Positions 19,305 through 30,867 of a DNA stretch of 32,420 nucleotides are shown in pieces. Every line of letters begins with the position of its first letter. Position 1 is the first letter of the stretch. The position numbers were made by a program, and so were the translations under genes. Origin of the DNA: Cyclostephanos tholiformis (taxonomy: Eukaryota > Bacillariophyta > Thalassiosirophyceae > Thalassiosirales > Thalassiosiraceae); the NCBI GenBank assembly GCA_036939975.1, contig JALLPB010000083.1, positions 1 through 32,420 of the forward strand. Reading direction: 5' to 3'. The notes under the pieces are model-generated. The model was not told the origin of the DNA. It ran no database searches and saw nothing but the letters and a program-made list of their open reading frames with translations.

Positions 19305-19593
19305 TTATAATCTACAGATAGAGGTGCGTTCATAAAATCTCGACGCCATACTCCAGCACCGTCCCGACCGTTCGGTGGGAACGCGCAGTTGGAATTGTCA
19401 TCGTCGGTTGCTCTTCACCTGAAACAGGGAGGGAGGGAGGTTTTGGTAGTCACGAACTCAATCACGAGGTAAGAGCACGTTGGAATCCATACCCTATCTA
19501 CATCTCTAGTCCAAAAATATTTCTCCTCTTACCTTTTTCCCTAAATTTATGTAATTGCTCTCCAAAACAATCCGTCAACTGAAGAGTGTCTCC
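19305..19593. promoter_or_regulatory. SIN3 upstream region
   Basis: This is the interval before the SIN3 start codon. It contains a GGGAGGGAGGG run (19428-19439) and a pyrimidine-rich tract near 19520-19545. In-frame codons before the ATG at 19594 extend to about 19555 but lack an earlier ATG. Confidence 0.35.
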
Positions 19594-22500
19594 ATGGAAT
19601 CGTCTCTTCAACACTCCTCGGGGTCGGCACCGCCGTCACCCAAATCGGGGGGCAGCGCTCCTCCTTCTCTCGACGATGGAGCAGCCGCGATTGCGCCGCC
19701 CATTCGTGAACCGACCGAGGTGATGTCGATGGTCCCGCTGGTGTCAATGCCACCTTTAGCCTCATCGACCCCGCCCGAGCCTCCGACGACGCAGCCAACG
19801 CCACATGTTTCATCTCCCGTTACATCTTCCGCAACGGCCATCGCCGCCGCCACCGATCTTCCTGGGTTTGCCGCCCCGGCACAATTAATCGTTCCTCCAG
19901 CAAGCAAAATTGTCGCATCGTTGTCCGCTCCATCGGCCTCAAAGGCGCCTACCATGCCCCCTCCCATCGACGGGCCCGCCACCGCCGCTGCCGCGGTGCC
20001 TACGAAAGCGCCGACGATTACTGCCGCAACCTCGAAGGCATATCCTGCTGTAATGACTGCCGATGCATCTCCCGCAGCGGCGGACACGACTACCCCGAGC
20101 GATGCAATTACATCAACGACAGCGTACGGTCATGTTGCTAGTACAGATCCGGAGAAGGGACAGCCATCAACTGCATCGTCAACCGTAAACACCCAGGCAA
20201 TGGAGGCGGCGTCCACCACGCAAGACGTTGAAATGAGTGATGCCAAGATAATGGTTGTGGAAGAATCCAAGGTTAAGGAATTGACTGCAATTGCGGATTA
20301 TGATATTCCCTCCGTTGAACAGCACGAAGAGCCTCCAACGAAGGTGGTGGGAATGGTTCAACTGGAGGAGTCTGCCTCCACCAGCACAAAGCTCCCGAGC
20401 GCCAAAGGTGCGCCTGATGCGGCCATGATGATTGAACCTTCCTTCGAAGTCATACCACCTGGTGGCGTTAGATTCACAGGTAATAATGAAAATGGCAGTG
20501 CGAAGATGAATGATTCTGTATCTGATACGGAACACATGTTCAAGACGCATGCTGCCAAGACAAATACAGCTCTTCTAGATATTGGTGGTGGTGATGGTGC
20601 ACACAAGCCGCCTCCCCCTGCTGCTATCGCTTCTGCTGTTTCGGCAACCTCGTCATCTGTGAAGAATATGTTGTCCAACAGCAATAATATTGACTCTGCT
20701 GCATCTATCCGGCCTGCTTTGCCGGCACCGGCAGCAAACTCTGCATCCGCACCAATTGTGCCTCTTCAAGGCAACATCAGCGCATCACCGGCCAATAATA
20801 ACTCAACAGCCTCTTCCAACAACAATAACAATGTCCTCCACCCAACTGGTCGTGAGCTGAAGGTGGAAGATGCCTTACTCTACCTGGATCAAGTCAAACT
20901 TGAATTTGGTGACCGTCCTCGAATCTACAATGAATTCCTAGAAATCATGAAAAACTTCAAAGCGCAGGAGGTCGATACCATAGGTGTTATTAATCGCGTC
21001 CGTACTTTATTCCATGGGTACAACAATTTGATCTTGGGCTTCAACACCTTTCTACCCGAAGGTTACAAGATCGAAATGAGAGATTTGGAACCCGTGTTTG
21101 TTGGACCAGGATTGACGGGTACCAAGTAAGTTTTACCTTCGCGCTTCTAAGTTTGTTGCTCAATGACACCTTCCGCGAAACTGCATTTTTCTCATGCTCT
21201 CTTGATATTAAATCTGTATTGTCATCACAGCCATACGCCTGGGTACACTGGTCCTGGCGCCAGTGGTGGCGGCGGGCGAGGAATTCCCGCAGGGCGTGGT
21301 GGTCAACCACATCCTGGTGGACGCGGGATTGGTCACCCTCAACCATTTGGACGCGGTGGTCATATAGGAGGTGGACGAGGCATGCCTCCCGGCGTCCGTG
21401 GAATGCCCGGACGTGGACCTCCTCCATCCGCACCGGGTGGACGCGGCATGCCAGTCCGTGGAGGAGGGCCGCAGCTTGGTCCTGGACGTGGCATGGTACC
21501 ACCAGGTGGTGGACGTGGAGCAGGTGGACGTGGAGGAATGCTTCCACTTTCCCAAGGTCCAGGTGGCGGTGGTATGCAGCCTATGCCGCTACAGCAACAG
21601 GCGATGATGCAAGCGCAGAATGTCCAGCAGAAGCAGGCTCAGATGATATCCCAGCAGCAGCAGGTGTTGCAACAAGAGCAGCCACAGCAGATGCAGACGG
21701 TCGGGGAATGGAGGGAGTCTAATCAGCAGAATGTAACGAGGACAATCGAATTCGACCACGCCATCATGTACGTGACCAACATCAAGAAGCGATTCGCAAA
21801 TCAACCGCGAATCTACCATAATTTCCTCGAAATACTGCACACTTACCAGAAGGAACAACGGGGAATCAAGGAAGTTTTAGAACAGGTCTCCAGTTTATTT
21901 GCCGATCATCCTGATTTATTGCGCGAATTCACCTTCTTCTTACCCGATGCAGTGCAGGAACAGGCAAAGGAACGATTGAGCCGAGCCGCGGCGGAGGCGG
22001 AAGCAAAACAACGTGCAGTGGCCGTCGAGGCCGCGGCAAAACAGCAGCAGGCACAGGCAGCGCAAGCGCATCAGGCTATTGCTTTGGAAAATGCTAAGTT
22101 GAAGAGTGCACCCACAGGCTGGCGCACCACCGCTAGTGCAGCTAGTGGCAGCGTAGCGAAGGGCAGCAGAATGGGACAACCCGCCAGCGCCGAACCAATG
22201 TTGCCCAGTGGGACACAAAAGTTCATTGATATGACTCAACCGGATGAGGTAAGTTGTTTCTTTTGTGAGAGTACGCCAAGATTTACGTCCAACATGGTTG
22301 ATAACGGTTCCTTCATTTCATATTTTATCTAACAATGAATCAGGATGGACTGGAATCACCCCGTCGAACATCTACCACCGTTCCTGGACGTGCCATTATT
22401 GCTGCACACCAAACTTCTCGACATGACGCATTTGTCTACAATGCCTGTGTCGAACGTCAATTTTTCGACCTAGTCAAGGCTGCCTTGACATCCTTCTCTC

Positions 22501-25053
22501 GCGATGGGCAGGCATACGCAGAATTCATTAAGACTTTGGACATGTACGCTCAGGAAATACTATCCAGGAATGACATGTTGGGATATGTCGAACGACTATT
22601 GGGAAAACGTAAAGATTTGTTCGACGAATTTAAGCGTATTATTAACGCTGTTGGGAGTCCAGATGCACCCACGCATGATGATTCTTGGCACAGTGTTCCT
22701 CTGTCGGAAATTGATTTCAGCCGTTGTCGTCGATGCTCGCCGAGCTATCGCGCGCTACCCCGGGATTATCCTAACCCTCCCTGTAGCGAACGTTCTGATG
22801 AAGAGGTTAAGGTATTGAATGATATTTGGGTTAGTCTACCCATGGGAAGTGAGGAGAGTAATAATTTCAGGCATATGCGCAAGAATCAGTATGAGGAAAC
22901 TCTTTTTCGATGTGAAGATATGCGTTTTGAGATTGACATGTGCATTGACTCCAACGCTGCAACGTTGCAACGACTTACGAAGATTTATGACGAGTTGCGA
23001 TTCCTTTCCGAGAATGAACTGCCGCTCACTAAGGGGTCGATGGTGAAGAAATCATACGTCCTCGGTGCGGGTCTTGGTGGCAAGATTTATCAATATACTC
23101 TCGACGGGCGTGTCTTGGGAGTAATACATAAGCACGCAATCAAGCGAATCTATGGTGATGATGGTAATGAAATGCTTGAACTTTGCTTCAGGAATCCCTC
23201 CGTGGCACTGCCGATTGTTGTCAATCGTCTGCGACAAAAGAATGAAGAATTTTGTGCGGCACGGGAGGTATTGAACAAGAAATGGAAGGACATTGCAGAA
23301 CAGAACTTTTATATGAGTTTGGACCACCGGAGTATTACATGGCGTACGACCGACAAGCGCGCAACGAGTACTCGTACAATTGTTAGCGAAATTAAAGATA
23401 GGGCTGCTCACAACGGACTCGAAAGCGAAGCTGCAATAAGCGCACGCATGGAAAAAGCAAAGGAGGAGCATGGGATATTTTATGAAGTTACTATGACCAT
23501 ACCGCGCAAGATGGATTTGACAGGGTTGCCACTGCCTTCCACGACATTATTTACTCCTCACCTGAGTCTGATGTATGACAATAGCTGGGCACAGCAGGAT
23601 GCCTATCGTATCATTTCGTTTGCGATGGAACGCAGCTCGATTAATCCTGGTGATAAGGAACGATGCCACCGACTTTGGCGTGATTTTATTGGACCGTGGT
23701 TTGGATTGAAGTTGTCGTGGATGCAAAGTCCTGCTGCACTATTCTCCGCCTCACTGGAGCCACTAGGGAAAGACGATGATGCTGATTGCGGTTCAATAGA
23801 CATTGGAGAGAAGGAGAGCGGGAATGAAGATAAAGATGTAAGCAGTAGTGGTGGTGAGGAGGATGTTACCAATGATAATCATGACTTCAACGCTCCTGTG
23901 GGAAATTATGTTGCCACGAAGAAGGTTATGAGGCCCGATACGACGTCCACTATGAGCAACGGTTTCGACAGTGGCTACTTTTCATTGACGAATCATATTC
24001 CATTTCCACCCGAAACACTTGTGTCAACGTCGCTTGGCGAGGGGAAAATTATTCGATATATCAAAGAGGATAGTACTTACGAAGTTTCCATCTTAGCAAA
24101 GTTAGAAAGTGCAAGAACAGCTTACCTCCGTGCTGATGCAATATACAGCTCCATCTTCCCTGTCGAGCCGTCGCTTCTTACTGAACAACTCCGCGCGAAC
24201 GACCAGGAGGAGCTTGAACGGTCCGATGATCAGTTGATTATTGGCACGCAATGCCTTTACCTTTTCTTTCGCTTACATCAGATCCTTATTAGACGCCTCT
24301 CAATTGCCAAAAAGCTTGCAGTAGACGTCAGTAACGACCCGGCATTGGGGAGACACATTGAAAAACTCACTTTTGAGGATGATCCCGACGAGGGGAAAAA
24401 ACGATACGAAGCATTTTTAGGTCTCGTGTACTCGTTGGTTGATGCGGGCACTGGCTCGTCTGAAGCTTCGGAAGGTGGAAAATTTGAAGATCGCGTGAGG
24501 CATTTATTAGGCAATAATGCCTTTGAGTTAATGACCATGGATAAGCTTATTGCCCATCTTCTCAAACATCTCCAGAATATGGCTAATGATGACATGCTAC
24601 AGAATATGATCGAGGTATGGAATCAACTTGTGTATTATTAATTATTTGTGATCCTCTGTCTTGGATCTTTCTGATTGCATTTTTTTTTTTCACGACAGAT
24701 ATATCGTAGGCATGAATTCTATGGGAATTTTAAGCCATCAGCATTCCGAGAAGAGGCTGCTATTTTGTCTGAGGGCGAAAATATGTATGCATTTCAAATA
24801 TGCAATATTCCGATGGCAGACGAAAAGATTGCCCATGTTGAATTCCTCGGCTGTATTGCTGAGGATGAAGAGGATGAAGATGATGCTGCCCAACAAAATG
24901 ATGACAACAAAAGAGGTGAGTTATATTAGGTAATTAATATTTAGTCCGCAACATATCCAACTCATACTTATCATGCTGCTAGGTACTAATTTCGCCATGG
25001 ATGAATCTGAATATTCAGCTCGGGATGCAAAACGACCGAAGAGAGATGTTTGA
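19594..25053 (+). CDS. SIN3: SIN3-family transcriptional co-repressor scaffold
   Basis: Exons: 19594-21125, 21231-22248, 22344-24614, 24699-24915, 24983-25053; phases agree and give 1702 residues. SIN3 is the nuclear scaffold of histone deacetylase complexes. Residues 1-415 are low-complexity (Ala, Pro, Ser, Thr). PAH1 is at about 420-495 ([20 protein letters not shown]), PAH2 at about 680-752 ([20 protein letters not shown]) and PAH3 at about 876-950. The HDAC-interaction block follows (about 964-1062: [47 protein letters not shown]), then a linker with [15 protein letters not shown] and SLDHRSITW, and the SIN3 C-terminal block ([24 protein letters not shown]). Between PAH1 and PAH2 lies a Gly/Arg-rich insert (about 515-615) and a Gln-rich stretch. 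The C-terminus (DAKRPKRDV) resembles a nuclear localisation signal. The first ATG in frame was chosen as start. Confidence 0.95.
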
Positions 25054-25396
25054 GAAATCCATCTATTTACCATTTTCTTTTTCCTGCATACTTTGACATG
25101 GCACGGTTTTCTTATCCAGTGCTTTAAGATGAATAAATTACATTGAAATTAGGAAGTTATTTTTATGGGAAAATTGATTATGCCTTGCATTAGCAAATCT
25201 CGCTCTCTCTGGACAGTGGGTATCATTCCAGAACAAGAAATAATCGCTCACAAGAACAACCTATCCCCCCTAAGAAGCACGAAATAAATGTAATAATCCC
25301 TGAGCAGCAGAAACATTTTTGTTGATTTAGTGAGCAGCACGTTATCGTTTAGTCTGGGCAACAGAAATCAAGGTTCTAACTACAAAGTCATGAGCT
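25054..25396. other. SIN3 3' flank, no gene seen
   Basis: AT-rich sequence. AATAAATT at about 25132 and AATAAATG at about 25284 could act in 3'-end formation. Nothing else is recognisable. Confidence 0.4.
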
Positions 25397-27084
25397 AGGT
25401 TGGCAATTACTCACAGTAATTACTTAGTAATTCCTGTTGTTACTGTATTTTGTCCTAAAATTTTGGTTACTCTGCTTACTTTTGATACAGTAACTGGACA
25501 AATTAGCGAGAGTAAGTGGAAAGTAACCTCGAAGTAAGTTACTGGCATACTAGTCCACACGTATGTATATCGCCAAATTGTTTTAACTCTCCCTTAAAAA
25601 AAATTGCTTGACGACCCGATCTGCTTTCTCACACCAAAAAAATCCTCGCACCATAAATAAATCGCCCCCCCCCCTCCCCCAACTTCGACGGCACCATTCT
25701 CCCCAACTGTAAGTCCGGCGCCCCTGATTTTTTGCATCCGCGCCACCCCCCTGATATCAGCTAACGTCCAGAGGCACCGGCACCGCCCCCCCCTCCGACA
25801 ACAGGAGCACGACCCCCTCAACCAGATCGTCATCGTCGAGAAGGGAAAAAACCATTGTCCACCAACTTCGACTGGACCATTCTCCGCAACGGTAAGTCGC
25901 CCCCCCCTAATTTTTCACGTCCGCGCCACCCCTTTGACCTCAGCTAACGTCCTGCAGCACCGGCGCCGCTTCCCCCCCTTCAACGACAAGAGCACGATCC
26001 AACAAGGAGGAGGAGGGGGGCAATGTTGTCATCATGCACCACAACCCTGCACTCTGTGTGCCTATTGGGGTTGACGGGCGGATGGGGGGGGATGATTGGC
26101 GTCGTTGATGTTGAAGTTGTTGAGCCACGTGGGGAAAAAATTGGGGGAGAGAGGGAGGCGGGATGAAAACGACAATCAATTGGAAAAGGGGAGGTCGCAT
26201 CTTCGTCGTCGTTGTCGACTTAGGAGGAAAAGGAGGGGTGAGTTTGCCTCTTCGTCATTGTTGTCTTCGAGCCGCTAAGACGAAAATGTGGGGCAGGGAG
26301 AGGGGCGGAGGATGACGACGACGATTTTGTCGTTGTAGTCGAGGGGCGTGGGAGGGGAAAGAGTGGCAGGGGGGCAACCGATGATGGATGATGGCGAGAG
26401 GGGAGCACATTGTCATCTTTGTCGTTGTTGTCGACTAAGATCCCGGTTCTGTCAACCCCCCTCTCCCTCGGGCGTAGAAGGAGACGTAGGGTGTTGTAGG
26501 GGGGTGGATCCAACAATCAACATAGTTAGTTAAACGGCGTAGAACATAGAAGAAAACAATTAACAAGTAAACTCATCGATTTAATTTTAGTTTTTTTACT
26601 TCCAACTCAATAGCCCCCAAAACCATTGCATGGCCCTTCCCCTGTAGTCCCCTCCCTCATCAAATCTCCTCGACTGTATATTCTCCGTCGCTCCCGGCTA
26701 TTTTTAGTTGGTTGTTGCATTGTATTCATTGTCTGGGTGCAGCCTAAGGTCACAAGTATTTTATTTGCATCATTATTTTTTGTCACTGAATTCGCCGCCC
26801 CAGACGGTACCATAGAACTCTCTTGCCTACCAGTGTTACTCTGTGAAGGTACAGTACATATTTTTACCTACAAGTAGGTAAAATACGTACTGTACGTACA
26901 TAGAGGCTCAGATTACTGCTTTTTAGTCACACTGAGAGTAACCAAAAGCACCCTGAAGAGGGCACACAGTAACGACTCGTTACTTAAAAAAACGACAGTA
27001 ACCACAGTAACCCGAGAAACAAGGTTACTTTACTGGATTTTGAAACCCAAAATTTGGTTACTGTTACTCAGTAATTGCCAACCT
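25397..27084. mobile_element. 1.7-kb TIR element (hAT-like?) carrying gene-derived sequence
   Basis: The ends are perfect 15-bp inverted repeats: AGGTTGGCAATTACT at 25397-25411 and its reverse complement at 27070-27084. Both 150-bp ends are saturated with GTTAC/GTAAC motifs (25440-25550 and 26935-27065), a style seen in subterminal regions of hAT-type elements. No target-site duplication is obvious at the flanks. The interior is unlike the ends: C-rich and G-rich low-complexity DNA, a duplicated exon-like segment (25680-26003), several TCGTTGTTGTCGACT-like repeats (26200-26440), and a perfect 10-bp hairpin at 26862-26883. No transposase frame. Superfamily is uncertain. Confidence 0.6.
25680..26003 (+). 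repeat. Tandem 183-bp duplication of an exon-like oxidoreductase fragment
   Basis: Two copies begin CAACTTCGAC at 25680 and 25863 and run in parallel through ACCATTCTCC, a GTAAGTC site, CCGCGCCACCCC, TCAGCTAACGTCC and GCACCGGC. In the second copy the plus strand reads STNFDWTILRNG immediately before the GTAAGT, resembling the WTILRxG strand of NAD(P)-binding SDR/NmrA-type proteins followed by a splice donor. The first copy is degenerate (GTILPN). It is probably a captured, decayed gene fragment. Confidence 0.55.
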
Positions 27085-27089
27085 TGCAC

Positions 27090-27140
27090 GACACCAACAC
27101 CAACACAGACACTGACACTGACACCGACACCGACACCGAC
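27090..27140 (+). repeat. GACACC/GACACT hexanucleotide tandem repeat
   Basis: About eight copies of GACACY/AACACC units lie directly beyond the right end of the TIR element. This is a simple-sequence repeat. Confidence 0.8.
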
Positions 27141-27143
27141 AAT

Positions 27144-28499
27144 GTTTAATCTTTTATTCTATTTGAAATCCCCACTAAGAGTCAAAAACCAGTTCTCACA
27201 CCACTTGGTCTTTTAGATCCTACTGTAGAACCTGTAGACCCAACAAACAAGTCAGTTTTTTAAGTAAGCGGACCCCCACCATGTCAGCCCTTCATTCGAC
27301 CCCCTGTTGTCATTGGTAGCCAATCTTTTGGCATTGGTAGCCTCATCACACCATATGGATGTGACATGTGTCGTGGTGTGGTCTTATTTGGCAGGTGAGG
27401 GGAGTGCCAGCATGCTTTCCGACAGGGGGCAAATTGTTACATTTGGAATTTTGCATCGGATGCTCTAAATGCCTAATTAATGGGGCTTTGGGGGGCGGAT
27501 ATGCAGTGATATTAGCATAATTGCATTATTAATGCATTAATTAAACTAGTCTATCGTTGCGGTTGTTTGATTGTTGTGTAATGTTGGGAGATTGCTTTGA
27601 TTTCTTGTCAATCAATCCCCTCTTGATGCATGGATTTTTCAACTGGTTGGTGGCTTTGAAGCCCTAATCGCCCCCCCCCCGGCATGATGGGGAGACCCCA
27701 GTGCAGTTCCAGCATCTAAATACAATGGGGATTTGATCACCTCTACTCGAGTTCAGCACATGATGACCAATCCCCCTTTAATCCCTAATATTACAATTGA
27801 AGTTAGTAGGAGTGGGATCGTGTTTTAACTAGCATTATGCTAGCAAAAAAATGTTACAAAAAAACCAGACCCAAAAGGCCAGTTAACTAAGTACTGTGTA
27901 TTTACAGAACCCGCATTGACCGTGAGCCAAGCAAAATGGCAGGGTTAACAATGAAATTGCATAACTCCAAGGATAGCCCAGTAAAGTATAGGCCCTGGGC
28001 TGTCTAATCCCTGCTCATCCTGTTTGGGGTGAATTCCCTTATCCCCTTTTGGTTTGGGTGATGTTGGGTGTGAAAAAAGCCATTTCCAGTTATCACAGTA
28101 TGCCTAACTAAAAGTAGGAAAAAACTAACAATTTTTTTACAGAACCTCATTTTTCTACTGTATTCATATTCACATGACACACTGCCATCTGCTGCTACTG
28201 CTTCCACCTCCCGCCATTATTCACCACCACCACCACCACCACCACATTTTTCACTTGCATTGTCAGCAGCACGGTGTTTTGTGTTGGGGGATTTTGTTGG
28301 GTGGGGGAGGTGGCGACGTGAGAGGATGTCATCATGACAGCTCGTGACAATTATTGCCCCCGCCATCACTGCCACCACCATTTTTCTGCCGCCTCTTGTA
28401 AGACAGGGGGGATGGGATAGCTGCCCTGCCACCACTCTTGCCACAGTCACCACCTCCCGTTGGTAGCTAGAGATCCACATGCAATGCTTTTAAGTACAC
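27144..28499. other. Intergenic, low-complexity patches
   Basis: No supported gene. Features are a doubled ATTGGTAGCC (27314-27344), the palindrome CTAGCATTATGCTAG (27829-27843), a (CCA)n tract at 28222-28243, and C-rich runs at 28353-28450 whose complement resembles the Gly/Arg-coding sequence at 28500-28580, suggesting an inverted partial copy of the neighbouring fibrillarin GAR region. Confidence 0.4.
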
Positions 28500-29090
28500 A
28501 GTGGTGGTGGCAGGGGAAGCAGAGGAGGCAGGGATGGCAGATGCGGTGGTGGCAGGGGGGTTGGCAGTCGCAGAGGCAGAATGAAGGGCGGGGCCAAGGT
28601 CGGATGCGTTGGTCATTCTCAACAGCACCCCGGGCATGGTTGTTATGGAGAGAAGAGGATAAGCATCAAGAGTCCCCTGGGTCCAGATGGGGTTTCTGTC
28701 AGGGTGTGGAATCCCTTCAGATCCAAGATTGAGTTTCTTTTTTTGCTGATGTTGCTGTTGTTGTTGTTGGTTAGGGTTGTTGTCCTATTCTCCCATTGTA
28801 AACATTAATAATGCAATTCATCAAACTAAATTGCACGCACCTGCACAAAGACTCTTGTCTGTTGCCTCCGCCATCTTGGGCGGCATCGACAACATCTGGA
28901 TCAAGCCCGGCGCCAAGGTCCTTTACCTTGGCACATTGGCTGGGACCTCCATCTGGCTTGTTTCTGACATCATCAGGCCAAAGGGGAACGTCTATGCCAT
29001 GGAATTCTTGCACCATCCTGGGTGCAATTTGCTCAACATTGCCAAGCCCCATACTAACATCATGCCCATAATCAAGGACACAGGACACTA
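28500..29090 (+). pseudogene. FBL: Decayed fibrillarin copy
   Basis: Fibrillarin is the 2'-O-methyltransferase of box C/D snoRNPs. The frame from 28500 encodes a Gly/Arg-rich (GAR) stretch ([14 protein letters not shown] and onward), then MKGGAKV, then directly [11 protein letters not shown] and [10 protein letters not shown]; about 25 residues usually found between GGAKV and YGEKR are missing. After a shift of frame (about 28735-28850, possibly an old intron) it resumes with SAILGGIDNIWIKPGAKVLYLG, the SAM-binding loop altered to GTLAGTS, then SDIIRPKGNVYAMEF and NIMPIIKDTGH, ending at TAA (29088-29090). The C-terminal half of the methyltransferase domain, with most catalytic residues, is absent or unrecognisable. 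No start codon precedes the GAR region. A functional fibrillarin must exist elsewhere. Confidence 0.8.
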
Positions 29091-29622
29091 AGGCTGGAGC
29101 TGGTCATATTGGGCGATGACCTGGTGATGTGCCACAGGGTAGTGTCCTTGCTTGGTTCATTGTCTTCCGGGATAATGAAGAAGACAGTGGCTGGCAGTTG
29201 CTCTCCCATCAGCAGTCCCCCTATGCCTTCTGTGTCTTCTACAATGTCATTAAGGCTGATCCTTCTGGAATGTTGAGGGGTGGGGCAAGTTGGGCTTGTG
29301 AGCAGTGTGGTGACGGCTGCCATGGATCTGACAATGATGACAAGATGGTCTTGGCTGATGCCCAGATGGGCTCAATGTTCTTGCAAATAGAGCATAAATT
29401 AACACTATCAATTAAGAATTGAATCAATCAGCCATTTAGAGTTTTAAACCTATGTAAACCTTGTACCAGCATCTACATATTTTAAGTTATGTAAATCAGG
29501 TTTTGTAAATTAAATAACACCATTTTTCAGGACCTGGTTGCAAACAATACTACTACTGACAACTATCAGACTGATCAGCAAAAAAATTATATCCACATGT
29601 TGATGAAACCTAATACTAATAT
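29091..29622. other. Downstream of the fibrillarin relic, no gene assigned
   Basis: A plus-strand open stretch (29129-29422) follows the relic, with one run (YNVIKADPSG) only faintly like fibrillarin's ISIKANCID block. It may be further decayed coding sequence. The remainder is AT-rich. Confidence 0.3.
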
Positions 29623-29897
29623 CTCTTTACCGGGAAAAAATTTAGATGTGTTTGCGGGCATAACCGTGCAAAGTTTTTTCATTTTCCATACTATTCTTAT
29701 CGTAATTCTACTGTATGTATCAATAACATATGGTATAAAAAAACTAGAAAAGAAAAAATCTCGAAGTGTCTTACGAGCTCTATCTGGTTAAAATAAATAT
29801 TTTTCTCCGTATCAGACAGAGTCTATATAGGTAAAAGTACGTTCGTAGTACCTAAACGTGTTTGTGCCTGCAAATGTGTCCTTTACCCGGTAAAGAG
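29623..29897. mobile_element. 275-bp MITE-like inverted-repeat element
   Basis: The ends are inverted: CTCTTTACCGGG at 29623-29634 and its exact reverse complement before 29897. The similarity continues inward with gaps through TTTGCGGGCATAAC-like sequence for about 40 bp. There is no transposase and no clear target-site duplication. A small open frame (29597-29791) with a hydrophobic run crosses the left end and is probably fortuitous. Confidence 0.55.
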
Positions 29898-30436
29898 TTG
29901 CGTGCATTTTATACAATTGGAGTCAAAGGCATGGTAGAGCAGTTTGGACTACAAAATCCAACTGTAAGAGTTGGGCCAAAAAAGGGCCTACTGTGAGAAA
30001 TGGTATTGACTTGTACCATCAGATAAACAGGGAATCATTTTTTAGTACATTATTGATTTCTACTATGTAGAAATTTTCTTAGGTGCATGAACTACTCTAC
30101 ATGGGTGATAAGATAAGTAATATGACCACAAAATGTTTTTGATTTTGCCACCAGGCAGATCTGGTGCTGTTAATATCAAAACTAGATGGCAACCCAGAAC
30201 TAGCTGTCATGTAATATCTAATCTCAGTAAACTATCTAATCTTGGTACAATCGAATCTACCCATCTAGATCTGAGTTTAGATGGTCATAGACGCAACTGC
30301 GACGAGCTCCATGTGAGCTCCCGGTGCACTCCCGTAAACATATATTTTTAATCTAATATTAATTTACAAATATTGATAATGTTTATTTTAAAATCTAACA
30401 TAACATCTTGAAAAATTTCTTCAGACAGCATGTACA
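29898..30436. other. Intergenic, no gene seen
   Basis: AT-rich sequence with a short hairpin TTTCTAC-TATGTAGAAA type at 30058-30074. No coding frame is supported. Confidence 0.4.
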
Positions 30437-30811
30437 TCAACTCGTAAAAGGGTTATCTTGAAATTTTTCTTTGACAAACGCATAAAATAAACAATATATT
30501 CCAAAACAGAATTTACTGTCGAGACTTGTCAATATCTTTCCTGTTTGTAAGAGTGAGGGTATTGTGCCAACCCACCAACTATTCATCATCCTCTTTGTAG
30601 TCTTCATCTTCTTCACTAGACTCATTACTATTTTTTTCTCATCTGGTTTAATGTTTTTTAGGTGTTCGAAAATTTTACCAAACATTGAAAATTCAGATTT
30701 TGAGGTCTTATTGTAAATTGCAACAAGACACGCAGCCATGTCATTGGCACGGTTGAGCAATTCTATATCTTTTTTATTTGGTTTTGTCTTGTTTGCCTTT
30801 TTCACTAACAC
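30437..30811 (-). CDS. Hypothetical 124-aa frame containing an inverted copy of the terminal repeat
   Basis: An open minus-strand frame encodes a Lys-rich, mainly helical-looking N-terminal 90 residues (KKDIELLNRANDMAACLVAI, then SEFSMFGKIFEHLKNIKPDE). Its last 35 residues (about 30455-30545) are an inverted copy of the 210-bp repeat found at 31129-31951. I do not recognise a family; the first half recalls small host-encoded DNA-binding or regulatory domains in mobile elements, but that is only impression. The start codon choice is uncertain. It may be a fragment of a dispersed repeat-associated protein. Confidence 0.3.
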   Translation of the reverse strand: MLVKKANKTKPNKKDIELLNRANDMAACLVAIYNKTSKSEFSMFGKIFEHLKNIKPDEKKIVMSLVKKMKTTKRMMNSWWVGTIPSLLQTGKILTSLDSKFCFGIYCLFYAFVKEKFQDNPFTS

Positions 30812-30867
30812 ATCAATTTCCTTTAATTGATGCTATCGTCGTGTTCCTTTTCATGACAATGAAGTAA

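Noticed and set aside
21153..21722. 189-codon Trp/Arg-rich plus-strand frame in SIN3 exon 2
   Set aside because: It is the alternate frame of the Gly/Arg-rich SIN3 segment; the SIN3 frame joins in phase to PAH domains on both sides.
26220..26533. Opposing small open frames in the G-rich interior of the 1.7-kb element
   Set aside because: They are low-complexity Arg/Gly- and Ser/Pro-rich frames with no domain or splice support.
28222..28243. CCACCACCA tract considered as a CRISPR-like or regulatory repeat
   Set aside because: It is a simple trinucleotide run without spacers.
28771..29088. Minus-strand open frame over the fibrillarin relic
   Set aside because: It is the antisense shadow of recognisable fibrillarin coding sequence.
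29930..29985. tRNA-like D-arm and anticodon-arm pattern (GGTAGAGCAG, TTGGA...TCCAA)
   Set aside because: There is no TTCRA T-loop, the anticodon loop has eight bases and the acceptor stem does not close.
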